Shown here: positions 35,812-45,200 of the stretch, in pieces
Layout: each line of letters starts with the position of its first letter
Numbering within the stretch: position 1 is the stretch's first letter
Assembly (NCBI GenBank): GCA_002359895.1
Contig: DEOB01000010.1
Span: 1 to 64,000, forward strand
Length of the DNA stretch: 64,000 nucleotides
Source: Stenotrophomonas sp. UBA2629
Lineage (GTDB): Bacteria; Pseudomonadota; Gammaproteobacteria; Xanthomonadales; Xanthomonadaceae
Direction: 5' to 3'
Program-made: the position numbers and the translations under genes
Notes under the pieces: model-generated
The model's database searches: none
What the model was told of the DNA's origin: nothing
What the model saw: the letters and a program-made list of their open reading frames with translations, nothing else

Positions 35812-36600
35812 TCACCGTGCACTGCCGGTGAGCGCTGGCAATTGCCAATCACCTTGCAGGCGCGTGTATTCCGCATCGGGCAACAACACAAACAGCGGCT
35901 TGGCAGCGGGGGTGAGCCAGGCCAGCAGATCGGACATCTGTTGCGGCTCCATCGCCGTGCAGCCTGCGGTGGCCTCGCCCGGCGTGCGCCACAGGTGCGC
36001 AAAAATACAGCTGCCCTGACCAGGCACGGCATTGGGGTTGTGAGCAATGACAAAGCCTTCGCGGTAACGGCGGTCGCCTGCGTTGTGCAGATCCAGCCGC
36101 ATCGCCTCGGTGGAGCCCTTCACCGCATCCGTGCCTACCTGCGCCGCATCGACGATGCGGTTGTACAGCGGCGACGCCGGGACATCCATGCAGTAGCTGC
36201 TGGCCAGCATGGGCTGGTAAGGCAGCGCGCTGCTGATGTGTTCGGCGTAGCCGAACGCCGGGCCAATGTTGAAAATGCCGGCCGGGCTGCGGCCGTCGCC
36301 TTCGTGTTTCTGCGGGCCGCCGTTCTGCTTTGGATGCAGGCCGATGCCCCACGCGCTACCGGTGCGGCCCAGTGCCACGTTGAAGCCCTCCCCGTGCATT
36401 TGCCAGCCGTTATCGGTGCGCTCGAACGCCTGCAGCCGGCCCGAAGGCGTATCCCACGAAGGCGCAGTGACCACGATAAGTTGCCGTGCATCCTGCAATG
36501 GCGTAGCCGTCGCCGCCATGCTGGTTGGCGCAATCAGCACGCACAGATAAGCCAGTGGTGAAAGAAGACGCCGAGGGGGGATGCGAAAGCGTGTGGGCAT
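35812..36600 (-). CDS. Secreted L,D-transpeptidase (YkuD) domain protein
   Basis: A 262-residue protein with a signal peptide (about 1-29). The catalytic region has the YkuD pattern: IFAHLWRTPGEATAGCTAM with C214 as the active Cys and H202 as its His, preceded by GDGRSPAGIFNIGPAFGY and RLDLHN. These enzymes cross-link or exchange peptidoglycan stem peptides at mDAP. The SHGC motif is TAGC here, as in the short-loop subgroup that includes YafK-like carboxypeptidase-type members. It lies 58 bases from the DAACS gene and 18 bases from the RpiR gene, all on the minus strand. Confidence 0.88.
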   Translation of the reverse strand: MPTRFRIPPRRLLSPLAYLCVLIAPTSMAATATPLQDARQLIVVTAPSWDTPSGRLQAFERTDNGWQMHGEGFNVALGRTGSAWGIGLHPKQNGGPQKHEGDGRSPAGIFNIGPAFGYAEHISSALPYQPMLASSYCMDVPASPLYNRIVDAAQVGTDAVKGSTEAMRLDLHNAGDRRYREGFVIAHNPNAVPGQGSCIFAHLWRTPGEATAGCTAMEPQQMSDLLAWLTPAAKPLFVLLPDAEYTRLQGDWQLPALTGSAR

Positions 36601-36618
36601 GGCAGCGGCTCCGGCGAA

Positions 36619-37467
36619 TCAGTTGTCGATCAAATGCTGGATGCGTTCCTGGTTCAACGCCAACTGCCGTTGCCGGTCGGGATTGGACTGGCACAGCAGC
36701 ACGAACACGAAATCCAGAAGGTACTGCAGCGAGCAACGGTACAGCAGTTGCGCGATGGGTGGCTGCGGATCGTGCGCGCAGATGGCCAGCGAGGCATCTG
36801 CATGCGCACGCAGCGGATTGGCGGTGTGGCGGGTAATGGAGACCACCTTGCCGCCGACTTCCTGAAACTGACGCGACAGCTGCCACAACTGCGGCAATTT
36901 GCCGAACTCGGAGAACACCAGCAGCACATCGCCGGGGCGCGCGGCGGAGAGGTTGGCGGTCATCAGAATGGGATCGGCGTGCTGCACGGTGAGAATGCCC
37001 AGCAGCGACAGACGCATGGCGAATTCGCGCGCGTACAGGCCGTCATCACCCAGGCCATAGATGAACACCTTGGGCGCGTTGTCGAGCAGCGCGATCACTG
37101 CTTCCACATCGGCCTGTGGGTTGGCGACCATGGTTTCTTCTTCAGCGGCGACCTTGGCGCGGCGCAGTGTTTCTGCGGCCTGCAGATAACCGCCGGGTTG
37201 TTGTTCCGGCGGCCAATCGGTGGTGTCGCCGTTGCCGGCCAATGCGACGGCCGCGCCGACCGAGTACTTCAGATCGGGGTAGCCCTTGAAGCCGAGCTTC
37301 TGGCTGAATTTGACCACGCTGGATTGGCTGATGCCCAAGGCATTGGCCAGTTGTTGCGAGGAGTAATCGCGCAGCAGGTGGGCGTTGTCGAGGATGAAAT
37401 CGGCAATGCGCCGTTCGATGGCCGACATCTGTTCGCGTTCTGATCGGATTTTCAGCAGAGGTGGCAT
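36619..37467 (-). CDS. MurR/RpiR family transcriptional regulator
   Basis: A 282-residue regulator. The N-terminal HTH_6 domain (about 1-80) shows MSAIERRIADFILDNAHLLRDYSSQQLANALGISQSSVVKFSQKLGFKGYPDLK, the classic RpiR helix-turn-helix. A SIS sugar-phosphate-binding domain follows (about 125-250) with VFIYGLGDDGLYAREFAMRL, ADPILMTANLSAARPGDVLLVFSEFGKLP and VVSITRHTANPL. E. coli MurR uses this domain to sense MurNAc-6-phosphate. It is encoded on the minus strand downstream of the nlpC-epimerase pair and next to an L,D-transpeptidase-like gene, so control of cell-wall recycling is likely but unproven. Candidate operators lie at 40613 and 40646. Confidence 0.9.
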   Translation of the reverse strand: MPPLLKIRSEREQMSAIERRIADFILDNAHLLRDYSSQQLANALGISQSSVVKFSQKLGFKGYPDLKYSVGAAVALAGNGDTTDWPPEQQPGGYLQAAETLRRAKVAAEEETMVANPQADVEAVIALLDNAPKVFIYGLGDDGLYAREFAMRLSLLGILTVQHADPILMTANLSAARPGDVLLVFSEFGKLPQLWQLSRQFQEVGGKVVSITRHTANPLRAHADASLAICAHDPQPPIAQLLYRCSLQYLLDFVFVLLCQSNPDRQRQLALNQERIQHLIDN

Positions 37468-37549
37468 GGGCGGGCTGTCGGTGGTCCGTTGGCGACTCTA
37501 AGGGATTGTGGGCGGTTGTGGTGCGTGTGGGATTGCTGTTGTTGCTTCA

Positions 37550-38030
37550 TGCGCCAGCAACAGAAAGGCAGGAGCAAGGGCTTTCGCCCCCCTTCGGGGT
37601 GCGAGCACACCTTTCTTTGCTTGTGCAAAGAAACGTGGCCCAAAGAAAGCACACCCTGCCTCCGCGCCCACGTCGCTGCGCGTCGCGGGTGCACTGCGCC
37701 AATGGGATTTTTCGACGCGACATCCGTGTCGCGTCGAAAAACGACGCACATCCCTGTGCGCCGCCCTGCGGGTTTTTCCCATCGGCTCCGTCGCTGCGGA
37801 AGGGGACCCGGTGGAGCAAAGCAACTGCCAAAGCCAAAGCCAAACAGCTGCACCTCTCCACAACACTTCTCTTGGCTTTGCCAAAGCAGGGGAGGGGAGA
37901 GCTGCTGCTTTTCGATGGGTTGCTGTCGCTATTACACGAAACAAAACAGCACCTGTGTTGGCAGGTGCTGCGTCTGATCTTCCGGCAAACGTCGACCAAG
38001 CAACAACAACCGCGCTCACGCAGATTGCTG
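37550..38030. repeat. Hairpin-rich extragenic repeat-like element
   Basis: A gap of 575 bases between the RpiR and epimerase genes. It contains a CGCCCC/GGGGTGCG arm near 37585, TTTCTTTGC with its complement (37612-37633), a perfect 15-bp stem around 37708-37741, and repeated CAAAGC/GGCTTTG units near 37830-37885. Several frames stay open at once in both directions, a sign of compositional bias and not of coding. I recognise this layout as like the multicopy extragenic elements of Stenotrophomonas and Xanthomonas; only a genome-wide search would show copy number. Confidence 0.6.
37708..37741. repeat. Perfect 15-bp inverted repeat in the extragenic element
   Basis: TTTTTCGACGCGACA pairs exactly with its complement around TCCG. 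The 5' T run and 3' A run make it terminator-like on the minus strand, where it would help end the nlpC-epimerase transcript. Confidence 0.85.
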
Positions 38031-38042
38031 TCGCCATGCCGG

Positions 38043-39140
38043 TCACAGCTTGATCATCTCCAGGCCACGCACTTCCACGATGCCCAGGCCCGGCGCGTCG
38101 GTGATGCTGATCTCCGATTCGTTGAAGATCACGCCGCCCTCCACCGGGTTGAACTGGCTCAGCGACGGGCCATCCAGGTCCACCTTGGTGATCACACCCG
38201 CCTTGGCCGCCGCCAGGTGCACCGCAGCGGCCACGCTGATGCTCGACTCCAACATGCAGCCGATCATGCACGGCACGCCGTACAGCGAAGCGATGTCGGC
38301 AATCTTGATGGCGTTGGAAAGGCCGCCGGTCTTCATCAACTTGATGTTGATGATGTCCGCCGCGCCCTGCTGAATCAGGTCGAACACCTGGTTCGGGCTG
38401 AACACACTTTCATCGGCCATCACCGGCGTGTTGACCCGCTCGGTCACGTACTTCATGCCGGCGATGTCGGCGGCCTTCACCGGCTGTTCCAGCAGTTCCA
38501 GAATGACGCCTGCGTTTTCCAGCTCCCGCATTGCATAGACCGCCTGTTTTGCGGTCCAGCCCTGGTTGGCGTCCAGGCGCAGTAACGCGCGGCCCTCGAC
38601 GGCGGCGTGAATCGCCTTGACCCGCTCGATGTCCAGGCCGATGTCCTTGCCCACCTTGATCTTCAACGACTCAAAGCCGCGATCCAGTGCCGACAGCGAA
38701 TCAGCCACCATCTTGTCGATGTAATCCACGCTGATGGTGATGTCGGTGGTGATCACCGGATCGCCGCCGCCGAGCATCTGGTAGAGCGGTGCCCCGTGCA
38801 GCTGCGCCCACAGATCGTAGACCGCGATTTCCACCGCCGCCTTGGCGCTGGTGTTGCGCTCCAGTGAGGATTGGATGAGCCCGCAGATGCGGTTGAGGTT
38901 GGCGATGTCCTCACCCACCAAGCGCGGCTTGATGAAGGTGTTGATGGCTTCGATGATCGAGCCATGCGTGTCACCGGTGATCACTGCCGTCGGCGGCGCC
39001 TCGCCGTAGCCGGTATGGCCGCTGTCGGTGCGGATAAGCACCACCACGTCTTCCACCGTTTCCACGGTGCGCAGTGCGGTTTTGAACGGGGTTTTCAGGG
39101 GCACGCGCAGCATGCCAAGTTCAATGTCGGTGATCTTCAT
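38043..39140 (-). CDS. Dipeptide epimerase, L-Ala-D/L-Glu type
   Basis: A 365-residue cytoplasmic enolase-superfamily enzyme that inverts the Glu of L-Ala-D-Glu from murein peptides. It has an N-terminal capping domain (1-125) and a barrel with K160/K162 (LKIKVG), metal ligands D190 (LDANQGW), E218 (LLEQP) and D243 (ADES), and K267 (NIKLMK). It also carries D321-L-D323, the DxD motif that holds the dipeptide amino group in Bacillus AEE; positions match that enzyme almost exactly. These features set it apart from muconate and O-succinylbenzoate enzymes. It overlaps the nlpC/P60 gene by 4 bases, so both are made together. Confidence 0.92.
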   Translation of the reverse strand: MKITDIELGMLRVPLKTPFKTALRTVETVEDVVVLIRTDSGHTGYGEAPPTAVITGDTHGSIIEAINTFIKPRLVGEDIANLNRICGLIQSSLERNTSAKAAVEIAVYDLWAQLHGAPLYQMLGGGDPVITTDITISVDYIDKMVADSLSALDRGFESLKIKVGKDIGLDIERVKAIHAAVEGRALLRLDANQGWTAKQAVYAMRELENAGVILELLEQPVKAADIAGMKYVTERVNTPVMADESVFSPNQVFDLIQQGAADIINIKLMKTGGLSNAIKIADIASLYGVPCMIGCMLESSISVAAAVHLAAAKAGVITKVDLDGPSLSQFNPVEGGVIFNESEISITDAPGLGIVEVRGLEMIKL

Positions 39141-40588
39141 TTGGTCGCTTGTGGGCGGATGCGCTGGATGTTGGTCATGCGGTCGATATAGCGGGCGGTG
39201 TCGCTGGCCATCATCGGCTGCAGCGGGGTCACCGACACACCATTGAGCGCGGCGTGTACGCGGGTACCGCTGGCATCGAACCAGCTGCCACCGGAGGTGT
39301 CGTGGATCACCCAGGTCATGCCATTGGCTTCACCCAGCATCATCATCACGTGGCCGGGGATATAGATCAGGTCGCCGACCTGCAGATTGGCGATGGCCGC
39401 ATCCCGCTTGGCGGTGCTGTCCTTGTCGCTGAAGGCAATGCGGTCCAGCGCGGGGCTCACAGCCTGCGCGCTGGTATTGCGCGGCAGCAGTACACCGAAG
39501 CTGCGGTAGATTTCCGAGACAAAGCCACTGCAGTCGCGCGTGTCGTAGGAGTGGCCCCAGCCGTAACGTTCCCCCAGAAATTTGAAGGCCTGGGTGATCA
39601 GGTTGGCCTGCGTGAGCGGCAGGTAGTCGGCGGCAGTGTCCTGCGAGCGCGGCAGCAGTGCCGGCACCAGCGCCAGACTGCCGTCGTCATTGCGCACCGG
39701 CAGTTGGATGACATGGCTGGCGTGTGCCTGCTGGCCGTTGACCGTCTTCATCGCTGGCCAGTCGCTGAGCACTGGCACGCGCACGCCCATTTCCAGCTGA
39801 AGATCCGACACGCGCGGTTCTTCCGGGGTGTGCACGGTGCGTGCGGTGGCGCCGGTGATCACGCGGTGTGCGTCGGCCTTGCCGTAGCCGAATACCTGGT
39901 CGGCACTGCCGATGCCCACAAAGCGCTTTTCCATCCACGCGGCATAACGCTCGCTGGCGATGAACACCCACTTGCCATCGGCACTTTCGTGCAGCACGGC
40001 GACCGCGTCCCCGGGGAACAAGGCCGATTCCTGGAAGCGGTCGATGTCGGTGTCGCCCTGGCTGCTGAATACCCGCAGCTCGGTGGGGAAGGCGCGCAAT
40101 GCCGCGCGGTGCACCACCAGCCCGTACTGCACCGGGCGGCTGGCGGGAATGGCGGACAGCGCCAGGTTGTCGGTGACCGCCTGCAGCTGGGCCGCGCTGA
40201 CCTGCTTGCCCTCTACGTCGTACAGGGCGCGGGTGGGCGGCTTGGAGATGCTGGTGATCTGCTCGCGGACCCATACCTGCGGCAGTAGCGCGGGCAATGT
40301 GTGCAGGTCGATGATGGAGGCGTCGAGCTGGCGCATGCGCGCGTTCTGCGCGTCGATACCGGCGCGGTCCAGGATCACCGCATCGGGGTTGGGCAGCTGC
40401 GCGATCCAATGCTGCGGCGCGAGGAAACCTTCTTCCAGCCCGATGATGCCGGCGTACGTCGGCGCGGCGGCCGGCAGCGGCGGCGGCAGGGCCATCGCCG
40501 GCCCGCTGCACAGGGCCACGGCCAGGATGAGGGCCCGCGACAGCGGGGCAAGACGTCGGCGCCGGACTGGCGACGGGATGGCGTTCAT
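39137..40588 (-). CDS. Secreted SH3-NlpC/P60 peptidase (YkfC-like)
   Basis: A 483-residue protein with a signal peptide (about 1-33, through SGPAMA), a long N-terminal region with bacterial SH3-like segments (about 130-290), and a C-terminal NlpC/P60 domain (about 325-470). The catalytic triad is visible: C353 (TRDCSGFVSEIYRSFG), H in IPGHVMMMLG (about 410) and VIHDTSG. Length and layout match the gamma-D-Glu-mDAP endopeptidases of the YkfC type, which release L-Ala-D-Glu from murein tripeptide, the exact substrate of the epimerase encoded next to it. The stop overlaps the epimerase start (ATGA). Confidence 0.9.
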   Translation of the reverse strand: MNAIPSPVRRRRLAPLSRALILAVALCSGPAMALPPPLPAAAPTYAGIIGLEEGFLAPQHWIAQLPNPDAVILDRAGIDAQNARMRQLDASIIDLHTLPALLPQVWVREQITSISKPPTRALYDVEGKQVSAAQLQAVTDNLALSAIPASRPVQYGLVVHRAALRAFPTELRVFSSQGDTDIDRFQESALFPGDAVAVLHESADGKWVFIASERYAAWMEKRFVGIGSADQVFGYGKADAHRVITGATARTVHTPEEPRVSDLQLEMGVRVPVLSDWPAMKTVNGQQAHASHVIQLPVRNDDGSLALVPALLPRSQDTAADYLPLTQANLITQAFKFLGERYGWGHSYDTRDCSGFVSEIYRSFGVLLPRNTSAQAVSPALDRIAFSDKDSTAKRDAAIANLQVGDLIYIPGHVMMMLGEANGMTWVIHDTSGGSWFDASGTRVHAALNGVSVTPLQPMMASDTARYIDRMTNIQRIRPQATK

Positions 40589-40612
40589 TAGGACTCCCCT
40601 CTGAGATGCTTC

Positions 40613-40626
40613 GGAATACTTATTCC
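40613..40626. promoter_or_regulatory. Palindrome in the nlpC / transglutaminase promoter region
   Basis: GGAATACTTATTCC is a 14-base near-perfect palindrome 25 bases before the nlpC/P60 start. It overlaps a candidate -10 (TAAGTA on the minus strand, with TTGCTT 16 bases away), so a bound regulator would block or control transcription. A related element lies 31-32 bases to the right. Confidence 0.55.
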
Positions 40627-40645
40627 TTTCGCCATCGAAAGCAAG

Positions 40646-40656
40646 AATAAATTATT
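40646..40656. promoter_or_regulatory. Second related palindrome in the divergent promoter
   Basis: AATAAATTATT, flanked by G on the left and G on the right, is an odd-centred perfect palindrome that shares the GAATA...TATT pattern with 40613-40626. It overlaps the -35 box of the rightward promoter. Confidence 0.45.
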
Positions 40657-40683
40657 GACCCGCTACCGGGTGCGTGTTACACA
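40655..40683 (+). promoter_or_regulatory. Candidate sigma70 promoter of the rightward peptidoglycan genes
   Basis: TTGACC and TACACA are 17 bases apart, giving a predicted start near 40690 and a leader of about 30 bases before the GTG at 40720. Confidence 0.5.
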
Positions 40684-40719
40684 GCGACTACCACCCCCGC
40701 ACCTTCAGGATGTGTCGCC

Positions 40720-42219
40720 GTGGCTTCAATCGCCGATTCTGCCCCCTTTACCCGAGTGCCGTTTGCCCGCAGGGCGGCCGCGTCCATTCTGGGGATGGCG
40801 ATTGCCTGCAGCCTGCAGGCGGCGGAAGCGCCGTCCACGCCGCTGCCGGAACTGGAAGCCCGCATCGACCGTGGCGACTTTGCCGGCGCACAGGCGCAGA
40901 TCGACAAAGCCCTCGCCGCGCCGGGTACAGATGCGCAGCACCGCGACGCCTATGCGTTCCAGCAGGAACGCATGCGGCGCATGCGTCTGGACTTCACTCT
41001 GGACGAGGCGCAGGCCAAGGCCGCGGTACGCAGGTCCATTCCGGATCTGCGTGATGAAGAATTCAAGGCGTGGGACGACGCCGGCCTGATCGAGCACCTG
41101 GACATCGACGGGCAGCGCAGGTGGTTCAAGCGCGCGCCGTCCAACCTGTTCCTGCTCAGCCCCCAGGCGGCCGCACGCCGTGCGCCGGACAAGCAGACGT
41201 CCAGGCCCGGGCCGTATGAACGACTGGGCCCGCATCATGTCGCGGTCATCCAGGCATCCCAGCAGAGCGGACTGAACAGCCTGCGCCCCAACCGCATCCG
41301 CGTCACCCAATCCATCACGGTGGATGCCGACACGGTGCCCGCCGGTGAAACCGTACGCGCGTGGATTCCGTACCCGCGCGCAATTGCCGGACAACAGGAA
41401 AACATCCAGTGGCTGGGCAGCGTGCCGCAGGGCGCGCAGGTAGCGCCGGAAGAAACACTGCAGCGCACCGCTTACCTGGAACGCAAAGCGGTAGCCGGCA
41501 CACCCACCGAGTTTTCGGTGAGCTATGAAGTCACCATCTCCGCGCGCCGCTTCATCATCGACCCGGACACCGTGTTACCCACGCCTGCGGACCCGGCCTT
41601 GGCGCCGTTCCTGGCCGCACGCGCACCGCATGTGGTGTTCACCCCGGCGCTGCGTGAGTTCTCGCGCAGGGTGGTGGGTAACGAGACCAATCCCTATCGG
41701 GTGGCCAAAAAATTGTTCGATGCGGTGGACAGCATCCCGTGGGGCGGTGCGCGCGAGTATTCCACCATCAGCAACATCTCCGATTACGCGTTGCATGCCG
41801 GCCATGCGGACTGTGGCCAGCAGACGTTGTTGTTGATCTCGTTGCTGCGTTTGAACGGCATCCCGGCGCGTTGGCAGTCGGGCATGGTCTATTCGGACAA
41901 CGAGGTGGGTTACAACAACCTGCATGACTGGGGCGCGATGTATCTGGCGCCCTATGGCTGGGTGCCCATGGACGTGAGCACAGGTGCGCTGGCCAGCACG
42001 GAGCCGGCCGAGCGCGATTTCTACTTCGGCGGGCTTGATGCTTACCGGATCACATTCAACGACGACTACTCACGCGCGCTGGTGCCTGCAAAGCAGCACT
42101 TCCGCTCGGAGACCGTTGATCTGCAACGTGGCGAAGTGGAGTGGTCCGGGGGGAACCTCTACTTCGACCAATGGCAATACGACTTCCAGACACAGGTCTT
42201 GCCGCCTTTGGGTGAGTAA
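40720..42219 (+). CDS. Secreted transglutaminase-like (papain-fold) protein
   Basis: A 499-residue protein starting at a GTG with AGGA upstream. A signal segment (about 19-35) precedes a helical region (about 45-135) and a beta-rich linker. The transglutaminase core shows HADCGQQTLLLISLLRLNGIPARWQSG with C365, NNLHDWGAMYLAPYGWVPMD with H402 and D418: a complete Cys-His-Asp triad. In bacteria this fold is used by peptidases and amidases as well as by transglutaminases, so cleavage of peptides, including peptidoglycan-derived ones, is plausible. It is the first gene of the rightward group and is followed by a TonB-dependent receptor. Confidence 0.85.
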   Translation: MASIADSAPFTRVPFARRAAASILGMAIACSLQAAEAPSTPLPELEARIDRGDFAGAQAQIDKALAAPGTDAQHRDAYAFQQERMRRMRLDFTLDEAQAKAAVRRSIPDLRDEEFKAWDDAGLIEHLDIDGQRRWFKRAPSNLFLLSPQAAARRAPDKQTSRPGPYERLGPHHVAVIQASQQSGLNSLRPNRIRVTQSITVDADTVPAGETVRAWIPYPRAIAGQQENIQWLGSVPQGAQVAPEETLQRTAYLERKAVAGTPTEFSVSYEVTISARRFIIDPDTVLPTPADPALAPFLAARAPHVVFTPALREFSRRVVGNETNPYRVAKKLFDAVDSIPWGGAREYSTISNISDYALHAGHADCGQQTLLLISLLRLNGIPARWQSGMVYSDNEVGYNNLHDWGAMYLAPYGWVPMDVSTGALASTEPAERDFYFGGLDAYRITFNDDYSRALVPAKQHFRSETVDLQRGEVEWSGGNLYFDQWQYDFQTQVLPPLGE

Positions 42220-42267
42220 CCGACTTTTCCAACGTGTAGTTCCAATATCTGCAGGAGAGAGCAGGGG

Positions 42268-45200
42268 ATGAACAAGAAAATGTTGAAGCGTGCGGCGTTG
42301 ACCGTCGCACTGGGTGCCTGCCTTGGCGTGATGGCGCCAAGCGTGATGGCACAAAGCGCCAGCGGTGCCATCGCAGGCCGCGCCAGTTCCGGTGACCAGA
42401 TCACCATCGTCAACAAGGCGACGGGTTTGACCCGCAGCGTTACTGTCGGCAGCGATGGTTCCTACCGTCTGAGCCAGTTGCCGGTGGGTGATTACAGCCT
42501 GCAGGTGAAGCGTGACGGGCAGACCGACAAAGAGCCGGTCGCGGTCAATGTGTCGCTGGGTGGTACCACGACAGTCAACCTCGGGGGCGGCGGTGATGGC
42601 GGTGCGGTGACTCTGGATTCGGTGCAGGTGGTGGGCTCCAAGATCGTCAACCGCGTTGATGTCTACTCCACTGAGTCTTCGTTCAACGTCAATCGCGAAG
42701 AACTGGCACGCATGCCAGTGCCTCAGGATCTGTCGTCGGTGGCTTTGCTGGCCCCCGGCGTCATCGCGGGCAACTCGTCTTTTGGTGGCATCTCGTTCGG
42801 CGGCTCCTCTGTGGCCGAGAACTCGATCTTCATCAATGGTCTGAACGTCACGGATTTCTACAAGCGTCAAAGCTTTTCAAGCGCGCCATTTGCGTTCTTT
42901 GAAGAGTTCCAGATCAAGACCGGTGGTTACTCGGCTGAATTTGGCCGTTCCACTGGCGGTGTGATCAATGCGGTCAGCCGCTCGGGTAGCAATGAAATCG
43001 AAGGCGGTGTCTCGGTAACCTTCGAGCCGTCAGCGTTCCGCTCGAAAGCTGACGATCACTACTATGCAGATGGCCGCGTCAATGCCCTAGCCAGTCACGA
43101 CACCAGCAGCTTCATGAAGACCAACGGCTGGGCGTCTGGTCCACTTATCAAGGACAGGCTGTTCCTGTTTGCGATGTATGAGCAGCGCGACAGCAAGTCC
43201 GGCAACACCAATGCCGCAGGCAACAGCTGGACCAAGCGCGAGTCGAACAACGGCTTCTGGGGCACCAAGCTGGATTGGAACATCAACGACAACCACCTTC
43301 TGGAGTTGATGGCGTTCTCGGACGAGGGTGATGTTGATTCCGAAATCTATACCTACAACTTCGCCAGTTCCAAAATCGGTAGCGGTGCGCCGAGTCAGTC
43401 CACCGCTTCCAGCGGCGGCACCAGCGGCTCGGTGACCTATACCGGCCATTTCGGTGACAACTTCACCGCCAAGGCGATGTACGGCATCAACCGTAGCAGC
43501 AGCTACAACCGCTCGCCGGCAGATGGCCCCTGCGATTTTGTTACCTATGAGAACGCAAGCTACGGTGCAACGTACCGTGCGATGGGAAGCCCGGTGCTGG
43601 GCTGCCACCCGGGCGGCACCATCGTCAATCACGAAGACGAGCGTATCGCCAAGCGATTGGATTTCGAGTGGGTGCTGGGTGACCACCAGCTGCGTTTTGG
43701 CTGGGATCACGAGCTGATGACCACCGACCGCAAGACGGTTTACCCGGGGCCGACCCGCAAGTACTACACCGCGTATGGCACCAAACCTGGCAATCTGCTG
43801 GATAACGGTGCGGTGGTTCCGGGTGGGGTGGATGCCATCCTGCGTGCGCGTGAGCGTGCCGATGGTGGCGTGTTCGACATCAAAGCCAGTGCCTTCTATC
43901 TCGAGGACAACTGGAGCGTCACACCGAACCTGATGCTGAATCTCGGTGTACGCATGGACAACTTCGAGAACATGACCACGGTCGGGACCACCTTCACCAA
44001 GCAGGACAATCTGTTCTCGCCGCGTCTGGGTTTCTCGTGGGACATGAAGGGTGACGGCAGCACCAAATTGTTCGGTAACCTCGGTCGCTACTACATGCCG
44101 ATCCCGAGCATCCTGAGCTACAACTTCGCAGGTGGTCTGCTCGACGAGTACACCTATTACGCGCTGGATGGCTGGCGTCAGGAAACCAATCCGGTCACCG
44201 GTACGCCGTACATGGCTCCGATCGTCGGTGCACAGATTGGGCCGGTCGATCAGTCGCAGAACATCGTCGTGCAGGATCTGCGCCAGAGCGTGGATCGTGA
44301 CCTGGACGCTGTCTACCAGGACGAAGCGATCCTTGGCTTCCAGTCCATGATCAACCAGGCATGGTCGTGGGGCGTCACCGGTACATACCGGCGTATGCCC
44401 AATGCAATGGATGACATGCGCATCAACGCGCTGTGCGGTAAGCGGCATGGCAATTTGTGGCCGATCGCCAATCCGGGTGACAAGTTGACCCTGTGGGGTA
44501 CCAAGGCGCAAGGGTGTGCGGAAGACGGCTGGGTCACGATCGATACCTCCAAGGAGGGTTACATCAAGGCCGGCAGCGAAGAGATTGTCGGTTACTCCAA
44601 GCCCAAGCGTACCTACAAGTCGATCGAGGTCCAGATCGATCGTGCGTGGGATGACAAGTGGGCGTTCAACGCGTCCTACCTGTGGTCCAAGTCATCGGGC
44701 AACCACGAAGGTCCTGTCAACTCGGATACCAACTACGCTGATACCGGCATGGTCCAGCACTGGGATCACCCGGCCAACAACCAGCGTTATGGCGATCTGT
44801 TCAACGATCACCGCCATCAGATCAAGTTGCGTGCCAGCTACAAGCTCAATGACATGTGGTCGTTCGGCAGTACGTTTACCGCGCTTTCCGGTGGCCCCAT
44901 TACTGCGTTTGGTGTGACCTGGCCTGACGAGAATACCGCTGTGGCCAGCTATACCAGTACTGGCAGCGGTGGCGGCACCGGCTGGTTGTGCGTAGATAAG
45001 TGTGCTGGTGCATGGCAGGACCGCGTGTACCGTTATTCACCGCGCGGTGATTTCGGGCGCATGCCGTGGACCTACAACCTCGGTGCCACCGTCACGTGGA
45101 CACTGCCGGTTGAAGGGATTGACCTGAAGGCAAGCTTGTCGATCTACAACCTGATCAATACACAGGAAGTGATCAACGTGGCTGCTCGCTATGAAGGGCA

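Noticed and set aside
37461..38585. Large overlapping frames in the hairpin-rich element
   Set aside because: Several frames are open on both strands at once, a composition effect of a repeat-like element. No protein family resemblance.
43087..44511. 474-residue frame antisense to the TonB receptor
   Set aside because: Shadow of a barrel gene with full plug and barrel motifs.
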